In this document: positions 27,111-35,842 of the stretch, in pieces
How positions within the stretch are numbered: the first letter of the stretch is position 1
How the letters are laid out: the number at the start of each line of letters is the position of its first letter
NCBI GenBank assembly: GCA_019358835.1
Contig: JAHHIH010000029.1
Coordinates: forward strand, 1-64,000
From: Tildeniella torsiva UHER 1998/13D
Lineage (GTDB): Bacteria > Cyanobacteriota > Cyanobacteriia > Phormidesmidales > Phormidesmidaceae
Reading direction: 5' to 3'
DNA length: 64,000 nucleotides
Notes under the pieces: model-generated
The model's database searches: none
The model's input: only the letters and a program-made list of their open reading frames with translations
Told to the model about the DNA's origin: nothing
Position numbers and translations under genes: made by a program

Positions 27111-28177
27111 GGGGTTTGCGGTGTTGAGGGTGAGAGCAGCTGGGTTCTAAGCTCGTCTAAGTACAGCTCGGTGCCAATGGGGCCGGGCAAGCCCAGACAC
27201 AGATAGGCCGGCATGAAATAGACTCGCCCGGATTTACTGGCATTGAGGGATTGCGCGATCGCATTGTCCGACCAAGCCTGTTTGAGGCGGTTGAGCTGGT
27301 GGCTGGTAAAGTCATTTCCACTGGACCGGGTTGGAGTGTCCCAGTTGAAGCCCAGCAAAATAATCGAATCCGCCGCGTTGAGTTCTGGCAAAACCTCTAA
27401 CGAAATCTCCGTCGCGGTGCCAATCTCTGCCGCCTCTAGCCCCTGGGGATACAGCGGTTGAAACCCGAGGTCTTTGACCAGAGAGCCGCAAAAGCTGTTG
27501 CTGTGGCTGATCAGGCTAAATGTCTGGGCATCCCCAGAGCTCAGCATTAGCACGTTGGGATGCTCAGCTACGACGGCGGCAAACTCAGCCTGGGCAGCTT
27601 TGACGCGGTTTTCTGTTTCGGCAATTAGCGTTTCGGCGCGATCGCCCCGGTTCAGCACCTGGCCGATTTCCCGCAGGTGGGTTTGCCCACCCGCCACGTC
27701 AAACACCAGCGTGGGGGCGATCGCCGATAGCGCCGCATACTGCCCGGCGTTGTAGTCGGGGCTCAAAATCAAATCGGGCTGGACGCGAGCAATCCCTTCT
27801 ATCGAAGGCTGGTAGGCGAGGCCCACATTGACCGGCTGGGTCGTCACCCAACCCCCCAGATAGGGAATTTGCTGAGCTGGATTCGTATAGTCGCCCTGGT
27901 GCAGGGCCATGTGATCGGCGTACCCGGCAGGTTGTGCCCCCAACGCCAGCACTTGCTCTAGCAGATATGGCCCCAGCACCACCACCCTCTGGGGCTGCCC
28001 ACAAATTTCGGTATCGCCCAGGCCATGGGTAATGGTGCGGCAATCTGCCGATGGGGTAGGCGGCGCAGCCTCCGACTGATCGGACACCGGTTTATCGGCG
28101 ATCCCTTGGCAGGCCACCATAGCCCCAACCGTAAACACCGCTAATGTGAATGATTTGATCGTGGCAATAGATCTCAC
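27107..28177 (-). CDS. Iron-siderophore ABC transporter substrate-binding lipoprotein
   Basis: A 356-residue periplasmic binding protein. The leader LAVFTVGAMVACQG has lipobox VAC. FecB/FhuD features are DTEICGQPQRVVVLGPYLLE, VQPDLILSPDYNAGQYAALS, LMLSSGDAQTFSLISHSNSF and VYFMPAYLCLGLPGPIGTEL. It is about 30% different in layout from the other binding protein at 22361 and probably has another ligand. Its stop overlaps the start of the decayed sucrase/ferredoxin-like gene. Nested MITEs separate it from the second receptor upstream, possibly splitting a former operon. Confidence 0.92.
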   Translation of the reverse strand: MRSIATIKSFTLAVFTVGAMVACQGIADKPVSDQSEAAPPTPSADCRTITHGLGDTEICGQPQRVVVLGPYLLEQVLALGAQPAGYADHMALHQGDYTNPAQQIPYLGGWVTTQPVNVGLAYQPSIEGIARVQPDLILSPDYNAGQYAALSAIAPTLVFDVAGGQTHLREIGQVLNRGDRAETLIAETENRVKAAQAEFAAVVAEHPNVLMLSSGDAQTFSLISHSNSFCGSLVKDLGFQPLYPQGLEAAEIGTATEISLEVLPELNAADSIILLGFNWDTPTRSSGNDFTSHQLNRLKQAWSDNAIAQSLNASKSGRVYFMPAYLCLGLPGPIGTELYLDELRTQLLSPSTPQTP

Positions 28178-28269
28178 AATGACTTAAATTCTCCATCTCC
28201 TTTCATCGCGGATTTCATTCGAGTAATGTCCACCATTCAAATCCCCCTGCCCTGCTTATTGAGGAGGAT

Positions 28270-28599
28270 CAGTAGATCACAAAGTCCCCGCAGCCCTCAC
28301 CCCCAGCCCCTCTCCCAGGGAGGCTACTAAGTACACACATCTCGTGAACCACTCCAACTGGCCGATTTAGGCCCGCCTAGCCCGCCTAAATCGGGGGCTA
28401 GGCTCTCAAAATCTCCAAATTTTTGGGGGATTTGGGAGCTAAAGCGAGGGAGATGAGGTCAAACATGACTTGTGTGTACTTAGTAGCCCAGGGAGGAGAG
28501 GGGAGCCGGAACCAGACTTCAAAGTCCCTCTCCCAGCTTGGGACAGGGATTTAGGGTGAGGGCTGGAGTACGGCAAGAAAGCGTGTTTGTGATCTACTG
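28270..28599. mobile_element. Outer MITE-like element interrupted by a second one
   Basis: The ends CAGTAGATCACAAA (28270-28283) and TTTGTGATCTACTG (28586-28599) are perfect 14-bp inverted repeats. AGGAT flanks both sides (28265-28269 and 28600-28604) as a 5-bp target duplication. Subterminal CAGCCCTCACCC and GGGTGAGGGCTG are also inverted, so the unit folds back. Without the inner element it would be about 157 bp. It has no gene. Confidence 0.8.
28324..28486. mobile_element. Inner 163-bp MITE nested in the outer element
   Basis: CTACTAAGTACACACA (28324-28339) is perfectly inverted at 28471-28486. CCCAGGGAGG flanks both sides (28314-28323 and 28487-28496), a perfect 10-bp target duplication. 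The interior contains short inverted segments (cccgcctag, gggggatttggga) and no gene. The intact ends and duplication show recent insertion into the outer element. Confidence 0.88.
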
Positions 28600-28625
28600 A
28601 GGATGCAGAATGAAACTTAAACCAC

Positions 28626-31235
28626 CTAAAACGACACCGAAACCGACCCCACAATCGACAGCGGGGCACCGGTCGCATTGCCAAAACTGCGAGAATTATT
28701 GGTACTGCTGATGTAGTTCACATCAAATAGGTTGTTGATGTTTAACCCCAGTCGCCAGCTCTCGCGGTTGTAAAATAGGGCCGCATTGGTCAGGAAATAG
28801 TCGCCCACCGTAAAACTATTGGCCAGATCGCCATAGCGATCGCCCACATAGTTGACCCCAACCCCAAAGCCTAACCCTTGCAAACTACCCGCTTGAAGTT
28901 CGTAGGTAGTCCACAGGCCAGCGCTGTGAAGCGGAGCATTAAATAGGCAATTGCCAACGGGAATATCGTTATCTTGCGTAACCCTGGCGTCGGTATAGGC
29001 ATAGTTGGCAATCACGTTCCAACCCGGTAAGATTTCGCCCGCAATATCGAATTCAATTCCCTGGCTGCGCTGCTCACCAGCGGCGATCGTAAAAAAGGGA
29101 TTATTGGGGTCTGTGGTTGCCACATTTTGCTTCGTGATGTTGTAGTAAGCCAGGGTGGCAAACAGGTTGCCGTCGAGGAATTCAGCCTTGGCCCCCACTT
29201 CAAACCCCCTGGCACTTTCCGCATCAAGCGGCACACCACTGGCGGTCTGCCCAAAATTGGGGGTGAAGGATTGAGAATAGTTGGCGTAGAGCGATACGGT
29301 TTCTACGGGTTGATAAACCAGGCCTACACGAGGGCTCCAGGCCTGATCAGAACGGCTGCTAGCAGCATCATTGAGATCGCGAAAGTCTACGCTGTCGTAG
29401 CGTAAGCTGGCCACCAAAATCAAATTGTCGGTGAATGAGATTTGATCCTGAAGAAAAACACCGATCCGGTCGTACTCCGTATCAAAAGGTGCAAACAGAG
29501 GCACCGTCTCAAAATCGGGTCTGGGGGCACCATACACCGGGTTGAAAATATTCAATGAAAGCGGAGTAGACAGGTCGAGCCGGGTGTACTGCTCATCGAA
29601 TCGATTTAGGTTTAAATCGGCTCCAGCTAGAAGGGTATGCTCGATGGAACCGGTATTAAACTCGCCTACTACGTTGGCTTGAATGGTGTAGTCGTCGGAG
29701 TGATAGGCGCGATCGGCAAAAAAGCGGGTCACATCGCCTGTGGTTTCATCCACAAAAAAGGGCAGCGCCGTCAGGACGTTGTAATCTTGGCCGACGTAGC
29801 GAAAGCCCTGATTCAAAGTCCAGTTGTCGTTGAATTGGTGGGTTAAATCGTAGCCCAGGTTGAGGGCGCGGTTTCTTAAAAAGTCGTCGGGTTCACCGAT
29901 AATGCGGCTGCGGGGTACATCGACAACTCTGTCACCGAAGGCTGGTAGCCCTAAATCAAACGGAATTTCCTCATCGGTATATTCCATCAGCACGGTTAAG
30001 TTTGTGCGCTCGCTAATATCCCAGCTCAAGACCGGCGCAATAAAGGATCGCTCCGAATCAGTGTTAAAGTCTCGCAACCCATCCTCACTCTGATGTGCGG
30101 CATTGACGCGATAGCGCAGGGAGCGATCTGCCGTGAGCGGCCCAGTCAGGTCAAGGGTGGGGCGAATCAGTCCATAGCTGCCAATCTGTAGGCCAAATTC
30201 GTAGGCGGGTTCGGCCAGGGGCCGCTCCGTAACCAGATTGACCAGCCCCCCAGGGTCAGCCTGGCCAAACAGAACCGAAGACGGCCCTTTGATCACTTCA
30301 ATCCGCTCAAGGTTGGCGGTTTCTTGGCTGCCCAGGCTGTCATTGATGCGGTAGCCGTCGCGCAAAATGGCTCCAGCGGTGAAATTATCGCTGGTAAATC
30401 CGCGAATGGTCAGGTTGGTGCTGTTGCCAAATGGCCCCAGGCGGCCAGAGATGCCGCTGACATTTCGCAGGGCGTCATCCACCCGAATAACTTGCTGGTC
30501 TTCTAAAATTTGCTGGGGAATCACCTGCACCGACTGGGGAATCTCCAGAATGGCGGTATTGGTTCGGGTGGCTGTTGCGGCATTGGGCACAGCGTAGTCA
30601 TCCTCAGCCTGCTCACCCGTCACCTCAATTTGAATGGCCTCTTCTGCCGCAGACTGCGCCAGTGGCTGCCCGATCGCTGCGGTTACGGTCAGTCCTGTGG
30701 CTCCAGGGTTAAAACTCACGGCGGGCGGCACATCGGTACCGGTAATGGCAATGCGCACCTGGTTGTCGGGCAAGTTGGTGACATTCACCAGGGCAATCCC
30801 CTCCACCGGACTGCTGGCAAACACCTCATCTCCCACTAAAACGGCATTGGCAATATCGGCAATGACAGCGTTACCCGTGGTTGTGGTTGGGGGGGTAGAC
30901 AACTCGCCACTGGCTTCAACCCACAGCCTAAGGCCCTCCTCAGTCGCTTCGATCTGCACGCGGGTGAGCTCAACTGGCTCTGCCTGGGCCAGTTGAGCCG
31001 ACCACTCCGCTACGGTGGTGGCGGCCCCATCAGTTGGTAGATCAGCCTCTAATGGCCTGCGATCCGTTAGGGGATGCTCGACTGGGGGCACTTCGGCTGG
31101 GGGGTCAGTCCCATGGGTTGGCTCCAGATCCGCCGCTAGCACCGTTGCCCCCGCCCAGGGACCAGGACAAAAATCTATTGCCCAAGGAATTGCGCTAGCC
31201 AGCAGGGCCAGCGATACGCTCCGCGCCAATATCAT
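28626..31235 (-). CDS. TonB-dependent siderophore receptor with N-terminal AMIN domain
   Basis: An 869-residue outer-membrane receptor. Signal peptide: ARSVSLALLASAIPWAIDFC. The AMIN domain is at about residues 90-200 (VELTRVQIEATEEGLRLWVE). The plug begins TAILEIPQSVQVIPQQILED and contains NLTIRGF and IEVIKGPSSVLFGQADPGG. The barrel ends ...IVGSVSVSF with the C-terminal Phe. It has the same architecture as the first receptor but is clearly diverged, so another siderophore is likely. A Fur box and 21-bp-spaced direct repeats lie upstream; the AraC gene just upstream on the same strand is its probable activator. Confidence 0.93.
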   Translation of the reverse strand: MILARSVSLALLASAIPWAIDFCPGPWAGATVLAADLEPTHGTDPPAEVPPVEHPLTDRRPLEADLPTDGAATTVAEWSAQLAQAEPVELTRVQIEATEEGLRLWVEASGELSTPPTTTTGNAVIADIANAVLVGDEVFASSPVEGIALVNVTNLPDNQVRIAITGTDVPPAVSFNPGATGLTVTAAIGQPLAQSAAEEAIQIEVTGEQAEDDYAVPNAATATRTNTAILEIPQSVQVIPQQILEDQQVIRVDDALRNVSGISGRLGPFGNSTNLTIRGFTSDNFTAGAILRDGYRINDSLGSQETANLERIEVIKGPSSVLFGQADPGGLVNLVTERPLAEPAYEFGLQIGSYGLIRPTLDLTGPLTADRSLRYRVNAAHQSEDGLRDFNTDSERSFIAPVLSWDISERTNLTVLMEYTDEEIPFDLGLPAFGDRVVDVPRSRIIGEPDDFLRNRALNLGYDLTHQFNDNWTLNQGFRYVGQDYNVLTALPFFVDETTGDVTRFFADRAYHSDDYTIQANVVGEFNTGSIEHTLLAGADLNLNRFDEQYTRLDLSTPLSLNIFNPVYGAPRPDFETVPLFAPFDTEYDRIGVFLQDQISFTDNLILVASLRYDSVDFRDLNDAASSRSDQAWSPRVGLVYQPVETVSLYANYSQSFTPNFGQTASGVPLDAESARGFEVGAKAEFLDGNLFATLAYYNITKQNVATTDPNNPFFTIAAGEQRSQGIEFDIAGEILPGWNVIANYAYTDARVTQDNDIPVGNCLFNAPLHSAGLWTTYELQAGSLQGLGFGVGVNYVGDRYGDLANSFTVGDYFLTNAALFYNRESWRLGLNINNLFDVNYISSTNNSRSFGNATGAPLSIVGSVSVSF

Positions 31236-31278
31236 GTCTTTTTCACACCACTCACAACGCCTGACACGGCTCTGCTAA

Positions 31279-31293
31279 TGAAAATTATTCTTA
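31279..31293 (-). promoter_or_regulatory. Fur box before the second TonB receptor
   Basis: TGAAAATTATTCTTA fits the 7-1-7 Fur pattern (TGATAAT-n-ATTATCA) with few mismatches and lies 44-58 bases upstream of the receptor start. It predicts derepression under iron starvation. Confidence 0.65.
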
Positions 31294-31344
31294 TTTGTCA
31301 GGTGAAAGCATCATAGAGGTTAGGCGCAAGCGACACCTTCGTAA

Positions 31345-31380
31345 GCCGGACTTTTTTCTTTGCGGGCGGGACTTTTTGTC
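31345..31380. promoter_or_regulatory. Direct repeats with 21-bp period: candidate AraC/PchR box
   Basis: GCCGGACTTTTTT (from 31345) and GCGGGACTTTTTG (from 31366) repeat every 21 bases. The motif resembles GGCGGATTTTGG, repeated with the same period upstream of the first receptor, although here it is reversed relative to the gene it would control. Confidence 0.5.
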
Positions 31381-31398
31381 TGGGCAATCCCCAATTTT

Positions 31399-32427
31399 TT
31401 AACTACACTGGCTCAGCTGATAGGCTTTGGGGCTAATAGCAAACTGACGCCGAAAGGCCGTACTAAAGGCTTCGGGATTGCGGTAGCCCACCTGGGCTGC
31501 GACCTGGGCAATAGTGCAATCAGTCTCCTGCAAAAGCTGCTTAGCCTGCTCCATCCGGTAGGTTTGCAGATAGCCAAATACCGTAGTGCCAAATAACTGG
31601 CGAAATCCCTGCTTGAGCTTGCGATCGTTTAAGCCGACCTGGTGGGCTAATTCCTTCAAAGATGGGGGATTGTTGGCTTTCTGAATTAAGATTTCTCGGG
31701 CCTGGTGGAGTTGTTGAATGTCGTGCGATCGCAGCCTCAGTCCGTCCCCAATCGGGCTATCCTCCGTCCATGCGGCAAACTGCAAGGCCAGCAGCTCCAG
31801 GGCTTTGCTCTCTAGGTAAAGCTGCTGCATCAAACCCTGGTACGGGCACTTTACAATTTGCTGAACCAGCTGCCGCATGGTTGGTGTCATCGGCCCCAGG
31901 GATTGATGAAAGCGCTGCGTTGTATCACCCTCAATCAGTTTTTTTAGAGGCCAAGACAAGGGGGAACATTCGGTACTAAACTCGGCAAAGTAGTCGGCGT
32001 TAGCAAAAATTGTCACCAGGTGTAGCGGCTGCCCAGCGGGCCATTCCTCAATCTCGGTGTGGTTGGGCAAGTGGTAGAGGTAGTGGTGGCCCGCCAGCTC
32101 CGAGTAGTTGGCCTGAATATCTGAGGCATGCAATGTTTGAATGTGCGACATTCCAGCCAAGTAAAACTTAGCCACCAGGGGAAAGGTCGCCCCGTGATTC
32201 TGCTCAATGCGCAGCGGTCGTTGCAGTTCTGCACAGCGAATTTGGAGGGTTAATCCGCCCCGCAGAGAGAACGTGCGATCGCCCCCTGTTCCCAGCGCCT
32301 GGGGCAGATTGAACTGGCTACCGTAAGCCATGGGCTGATAGAGCCGCTCGCCCCGCTGCTGGGCCTGGGTACACAGGGCCTGCCAATCTCTGGGGCTAAG
32401 TTGAACGGGGCTGGAGGCATACACCAA
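31399..32427 (-). CDS. AraC family transcriptional regulator, PchR-like
   Basis: A 342-residue regulator with a similar layout to the one at 18381. The sensing half contains GDRTFSLRGGLTLQIRCAEL and EIEEWPAGQPLHLVTIFANA. The DNA-binding half has LKELAHQVGLNDRKLKQGFR and IAQVAAQVGYRNPEAFSTAF, ending RRQFAISPKAYQ. It is encoded directly upstream of, and in the same direction as, the second TonB receptor (163-bp gap), which it probably activates with the ferric siderophore as signal. Its own promoter has a Fur-like box. Confidence 0.9.
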   Translation of the reverse strand: MVYASSPVQLSPRDWQALCTQAQQRGERLYQPMAYGSQFNLPQALGTGGDRTFSLRGGLTLQIRCAELQRPLRIEQNHGATFPLVAKFYLAGMSHIQTLHASDIQANYSELAGHHYLYHLPNHTEIEEWPAGQPLHLVTIFANADYFAEFSTECSPLSWPLKKLIEGDTTQRFHQSLGPMTPTMRQLVQQIVKCPYQGLMQQLYLESKALELLALQFAAWTEDSPIGDGLRLRSHDIQQLHQAREILIQKANNPPSLKELAHQVGLNDRKLKQGFRQLFGTTVFGYLQTYRMEQAKQLLQETDCTIAQVAAQVGYRNPEAFSTAFRRQFAISPKAYQLSQCS

Positions 32428-32483
32428 CCCACCTGCTTAGACCATGACAGTACGGGCTGAACCGTTTGCATTATGCCTGCAAA

Positions 32484-32498
32484 TGAAATTTATTATCA
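32484..32498 (-). promoter_or_regulatory. Fur box before the second AraC gene
   Basis: TGAAATTTATTATCA fits TGATAAT-n-ATTATCA with a perfect right half and two mismatches on the left. It is 57-71 bases upstream of the regulator's start. Confidence 0.6.
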
Positions 32499-32659
32499 AT
32501 AACAGTACCACAGGCCTCGGCGGCGGTGACGTTAGGGCCGCGATCGCTAAACAAGCACCCCTAGGGCAACTGCTGGGCCTAGGCTGCTTCCCCATCCCCG
32601 GCAGAACCTCATTCTGCGGCCGCGATCGCCCCCGATCCCTGGGTGAGTGGTAGTATGTA

Positions 32660-32850
32660 AACCACTCATCAGTTCCACTGGGGATCAGCCACTGGAGGAA
32701 ACGGGGAAAGAGCAGTGAAAATCTGCCGCTGTTCCGCAGCTGTGAGGCAATTTTGGGTTTAAATTGCCGATTTTGGATCCGCAGGCAGCTGTTCTAAAAT
32801 CGCTAAGCCAAAATTGACCGAGTCAGAATGCCCGCCGATGGTACGTTCAT
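32660..32850 (+). ncRNA. Cobalamin (AdoCbl-type) riboswitch
   Basis: The conserved core is visible in order: GCCACTGG (about 32690), GGAAACGGGGAAAGAG, AAAATCTGCCGCTG with TTCCGCAGCTGTGA, a variable hairpin GGCAATTT/AAATTGCC, a GATTTT/AAAATC stem, and the closing box GAGTCAGAATGCCCGCC at about 32819-32835. These match the B12 riboswitch consensus (GCCACTG, GGGAA, CCCGCAACTGT, GAGTCAGGATACCTGCC) with small deviations. The boundaries are approximate. No cobalt or B12 gene follows directly; the next gene, 0.5 kb on, is a fatty acid desaturase. Confidence 0.8.
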
Positions 32851-33383
32851 GTTCTACGACATCTGCGAGGTACGGATGATGATTGGTTTCAATGCGCTAG
32901 CGCGATCGCCCGCTATAAAAGGTATCTGGCCGCTGTATTAACCAGAGTGTTGCTACAGCACCCTGGTGAGGGTCTTAGCTGGACGGCCTGCCAACAGCGG
33001 AGTTTTAAGGCTAACGTCACTGGGGTCGTCGCGCAGCGATGTACGCGGCCTTTTAGAAAGGCAGACGATCGCGGCTCAAAATTCTGGGTGTGTTTGCGAT
33101 CGCTGGGCAGAAATTCACCCTAGAATCAATCCCGCAAGGGATGTACGACAATAGCCTCACAATGCACAATGATTGCGCTGGCCTCAGGGTGATGCACCGG
33201 AGTGATCTCCCTAGTCAAGCCACTGGGACTCATCTTCGGGTCACCCATAGGCCATCCTATCGAGGTCGTCAGACCTTACCCGCGCCCCAGGTTTCTGGAT
33301 AGGCCGTGGGGAGTTTGGCCTGTCTACCTCCTAAAAAAATCCCAGAAAGTTATGATCTTAGGCTCGGGTCTCGACAACAGTAA
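32851..33383. other. Long leader or relic region after the riboswitch
   Basis: About 530 bases with no recognisable gene. A 37-codon frame begins at ATG 32828 inside the riboswitch (MPADGTFMFYDICEVRMMIG...) and could be a relic of the regulated gene. Other short frames do not look like proteins. No clear terminator with a T-run is seen after the riboswitch. Confidence 0.45.
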
Positions 33384-34487
33384 ATGAACACCATGGTCAA
33401 AAAGTCAGATTTTGTTTTAACTCCCTACATGAAGAGCAGTGACCTACGCGCCACCTATCAAATCTTCAACACGGTAGTTCCCTATATCGGGCTGTGGGTC
33501 TTGGCGGTCAAAGTCGCCTCACTTTCCCTCTGGCTGTTGCCGCCCATCGTTGGGTTGATGGTGTTATTTTTGCTGCGCAGCTTCTCGCTGATGCACGACT
33601 GCGGTCACTATTCTCTGTTTCGGTCTAGATGGGCCAATAGAGTAATGGGCTTTGTACTGGGGGGCATCAACGCCATCCCCCAATATGCCTGGTCGAGAGA
33701 TCATGCGTACCATCATAAAACCAATGGCGATTGGCAGCGGTATCGCGGCATTGCCGACTTTCTTTCTACTGAAGAGTTTGCTCAACTCAGTGCCTTTGAT
33801 CAGAAACTCTACGGCCTACTCCGGCAGCCCATCATGACCCTGCCAGGGGGCTTTTTCTATCTCGTCATTCAGCCCAGACTGACTTTGCTGTTGGGCATTC
33901 ATGAATTTATTGGGCATGGGTTGACCTGCTTAAAGAGCAGTGGCGTCAAAAGTTTTGGCACTATTATTTCCTCCCACCGATCTAAGCACTGGCAGTCGAG
34001 CGAGGAGTTTTGGGATGTGCTGTTAAACAATATTTTTGTCGTGGGCAGCTGGTTCATGTTGAGCTACCTGATCGGGCCAGGGCTATTTTGGGGTCTGTAT
34101 GCCACCGTGTTGACCCTAGCCGGGGCGATTTTTATCTGCGTCTTTTTTGTACAGCACAATTTTGAAAGCTCCTATGCCCACAAGACCGCCGATTGGGATT
34201 ACCTACGCGGGGCAATTGAGGGCAGCAGCTACCTAGATTTGCCACCCATTCTGCGGTGGTTTACCGCAGATATCAGCTACCACACCATTCACCACCTCTC
34301 AGAGAGAATTCCTAACTACAACTTGGCCGCCTGCCACCGGGCCAACCGTCATCTACTCTCGCAGGTGACCACCCTGGGATTTGGCGATCTGCTCCACTGC
34401 TCAAAATTTATTTTGTGGGATGCTGCCGCCGATCGGCTGGTGCCGATACCCACCAAACAAAAGGCGTTGGCGACGCTGTCGTCTTGA
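33384..34487 (+). CDS. Membrane fatty acid desaturase
   Basis: A 367-residue integral membrane di-iron enzyme. The three histidine boxes are present: HDCGHYSLF, HAYHHKTNGDW and HTIHHLSERIPNY. Hydrophobic helices surround them (LWLLPPIVGLMVLFLLRSFS, WGLYATVLTLAGAIFICVFF). The spacing and the HxxHH third box resemble the omega-6/omega-3 (DesA/DesB) and carotenoid-ketolase-like desaturases; the exact position of the double bond cannot be told. The start MNTMVKKSDF is an ATG; a second ATG follows three codons later. Whether the B12 riboswitch upstream reaches this gene is unclear. Confidence 0.88.
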   Translation: MNTMVKKSDFVLTPYMKSSDLRATYQIFNTVVPYIGLWVLAVKVASLSLWLLPPIVGLMVLFLLRSFSLMHDCGHYSLFRSRWANRVMGFVLGGINAIPQYAWSRDHAYHHKTNGDWQRYRGIADFLSTEEFAQLSAFDQKLYGLLRQPIMTLPGGFFYLVIQPRLTLLLGIHEFIGHGLTCLKSSGVKSFGTIISSHRSKHWQSSEEFWDVLLNNIFVVGSWFMLSYLIGPGLFWGLYATVLTLAGAIFICVFFVQHNFESSYAHKTADWDYLRGAIEGSSYLDLPPILRWFTADISYHTIHHLSERIPNYNLAACHRANRHLLSQVTTLGFGDLLHCSKFILWDAAADRLVPIPTKQKALATLSS

Positions 34488-34507
34488 TCGTCACTGTACA
34501 TGGCCTA

Positions 34508-34578
34508 AGCGGGTGGGGGGAATCGAACCCCCATCATTAGCTTGGAAGGCTAAGGTTTTACCACTAAACTACACCCGC
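34508..34578 (-). tRNA. tRNA-Gly (anticodon UCC)
   Basis: On the minus strand, acceptor arms GCGGGTG and CACCCGC pair. The D arm contains GTTTAGTGGTAAAAC, the anticodon stem-loop is TTAGC-CTTCCAA-GCTAA (anticodon TCC), and the T arm is GGGGGTTCGATTCCCCC. 71 bases; CCA is not encoded. Confidence 0.95.
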
Positions 34579-34601
34579 AGACTAGGGACTATTTTACCAT
34601 A

Positions 34602-34659
34602 GTGGGCGTCGGGGCCAAGCTTTTGAGCCAGCTCAGAGGCCAGTGTTGCCGACGCCCAC
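34602..34659. terminator. Stem-loop between tRNA-Gly and the chelatase gene
   Basis: GTGGGCGTCGG (34602-34612) pairs exactly with CCGACGCCCAC (34649-34659). An inner GAGCCAGCTC can form a second small stem. A short CTTTT follows. On the minus strand it precedes the tRNA; on the plus strand it precedes the CbiX-like gene, so it may be a terminator or leader structure. Confidence 0.45.
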
Positions 34660-34822
34660 GCCTTTTGATGGATACGATACCAGATGCCCTGAATTAAATC
34701 TTTATAATAGATACCTGCACTGACCGTTACGAAGCACAAGTGTTAGCCTCAGCAGTGCACTTGCCAAGGTGTTGAGTGAGTGGTGGTGGGTGATTCGCTG
34801 CTGTTATCTGGAGAGCTAGAGT

Positions 34823-35842
34823 TTGCCTGTGTCTGCATCGACAGCTTATCTATTGGTGTCCCACGGTAGTCGTGATCCTCGGCCTGGGCAGGGCATGGAG
34901 CGGTTAGCTCAATTTGTGCGATCGCACGAATCCGGCCTGTGGAGTAACCGCCCCGGCTCCCAAGCCCGCTCAGACAGCCGGATGGAGCGCAGCAGGCGCA
35001 CGGCGGCGGGGCGTTCGACTGATAGTCAGGCCGCATCATTTCTGCGCCGTGCGCCGACGTTAGACTGGCTGCGCTCCGCCACAACCAATTTTGCTGGGGA
35101 GGAATCCGGTATTTTTCGCAGCAGAGTCTCCCAGCCCGAAACGGTCAGTGGACCGCTGGTGGGCACCGCTTGCCTAGAGGTTGGGGCCGTGCCGCTGCAC
35201 CAGCAAATTGTCGCCTTTAGCCAGCGCGCCCAGGCCGCAGGGGTGGATCGGGTGCAGGTGATCCCCTTGTTTTTGCTGGCCGGTGTCCACGTGATGGAAG
35301 ATATTCCAGCGGAGGTCGATCTGGCCCGCCAGGCGCTGCCGGGCTTGACCCTAGAGGTTTGTCAGCACCTGGGTAGCCATCCGGGCATAAAGGGACTCCT
35401 GCGTCACAAGCTACGCACCACCGCCACTGAGGCGCTGATTGTGCTCTCCCATGGCAGTCGCCGACCGGGGGGCAATGCCCCTATCTGCGCCCTGGCCCAG
35501 GGGTTAGGGGGCACCGCCGCCTTTTGGGCTGTGGCTCCTAGCCTAGACACCCAGGTCATTCAGTACATCCAGAGTGGCGTTCAGCGGGTGGCCATCTTGC
35601 CCTACTTTTTATTCGCGGGCAGAACCACCGACGCCATTACCCACCATACCGAAGAGCTAGCTGAGCGCTTTCCCCAGATGGGGTTTCACTTGCTGCCGCC
35701 GCTGGGGCCTTCGCCCGAGTTGGCTCGTCTGGTCGTTGACCTTGCCCTTGGCCAAGTGCCCGCTAAGCCCCAGCAGTCGCTGTTTCCTGCGCAGCGGGCG
35801 GCCTTTCGCCACGCGATTTACCAGTCGTCGATGGTGTCTTAG
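34823..35842 (+). CDS. Sirohydrochlorin chelatase (CbiX family)
   Basis: A 339-residue two-domain chelatase. The first lobe opens TAYLLVSHGSRDPRPGQGME and continues QVIPLFLLAGVHVMEDIPAE with the metal-handling His. The second lobe repeats it: LIVLSHGSRRPGGNAPICAL and VAILPYFLFAGRTTDAITHH. It inserts Fe2+ or Co2+ into sirohydrochlorin for siroheme or cobalamin. Residues about 40-105 are a low-homology, Ser/Arg-rich insert. The start is TTG 34823 after GGAGAG at 34810; GTG 34829 is an alternative. The methyltransferase that makes its substrate follows downstream. Confidence 0.88.
   Translation: MPVSASTAYLLVSHGSRDPRPGQGMERLAQFVRSHESGLWSNRPGSQARSDSRMERSRRTAAGRSTDSQAASFLRRAPTLDWLRSATTNFAGEESGIFRSRVSQPETVSGPLVGTACLEVGAVPLHQQIVAFSQRAQAAGVDRVQVIPLFLLAGVHVMEDIPAEVDLARQALPGLTLEVCQHLGSHPGIKGLLRHKLRTTATEALIVLSHGSRRPGGNAPICALAQGLGGTAAFWAVAPSLDTQVIQYIQSGVQRVAILPYFLFAGRTTDAITHHTEELAERFPQMGFHLLPPLGPSPELARLVVDLALGQVPAKPQQSLFPAQRAAFRHAIYQSSMVS

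Noticed and set aside
33090..33302. 70-residue frame in the riboswitch downstream region
   Set aside because: Composition is not protein-like and no family is recognisable; kept only as an unexplained gap.
34749..35084. Minus-strand frame at the start of the chelatase gene
   Set aside because: No protein-like features; the chelatase motifs lie on the plus strand.
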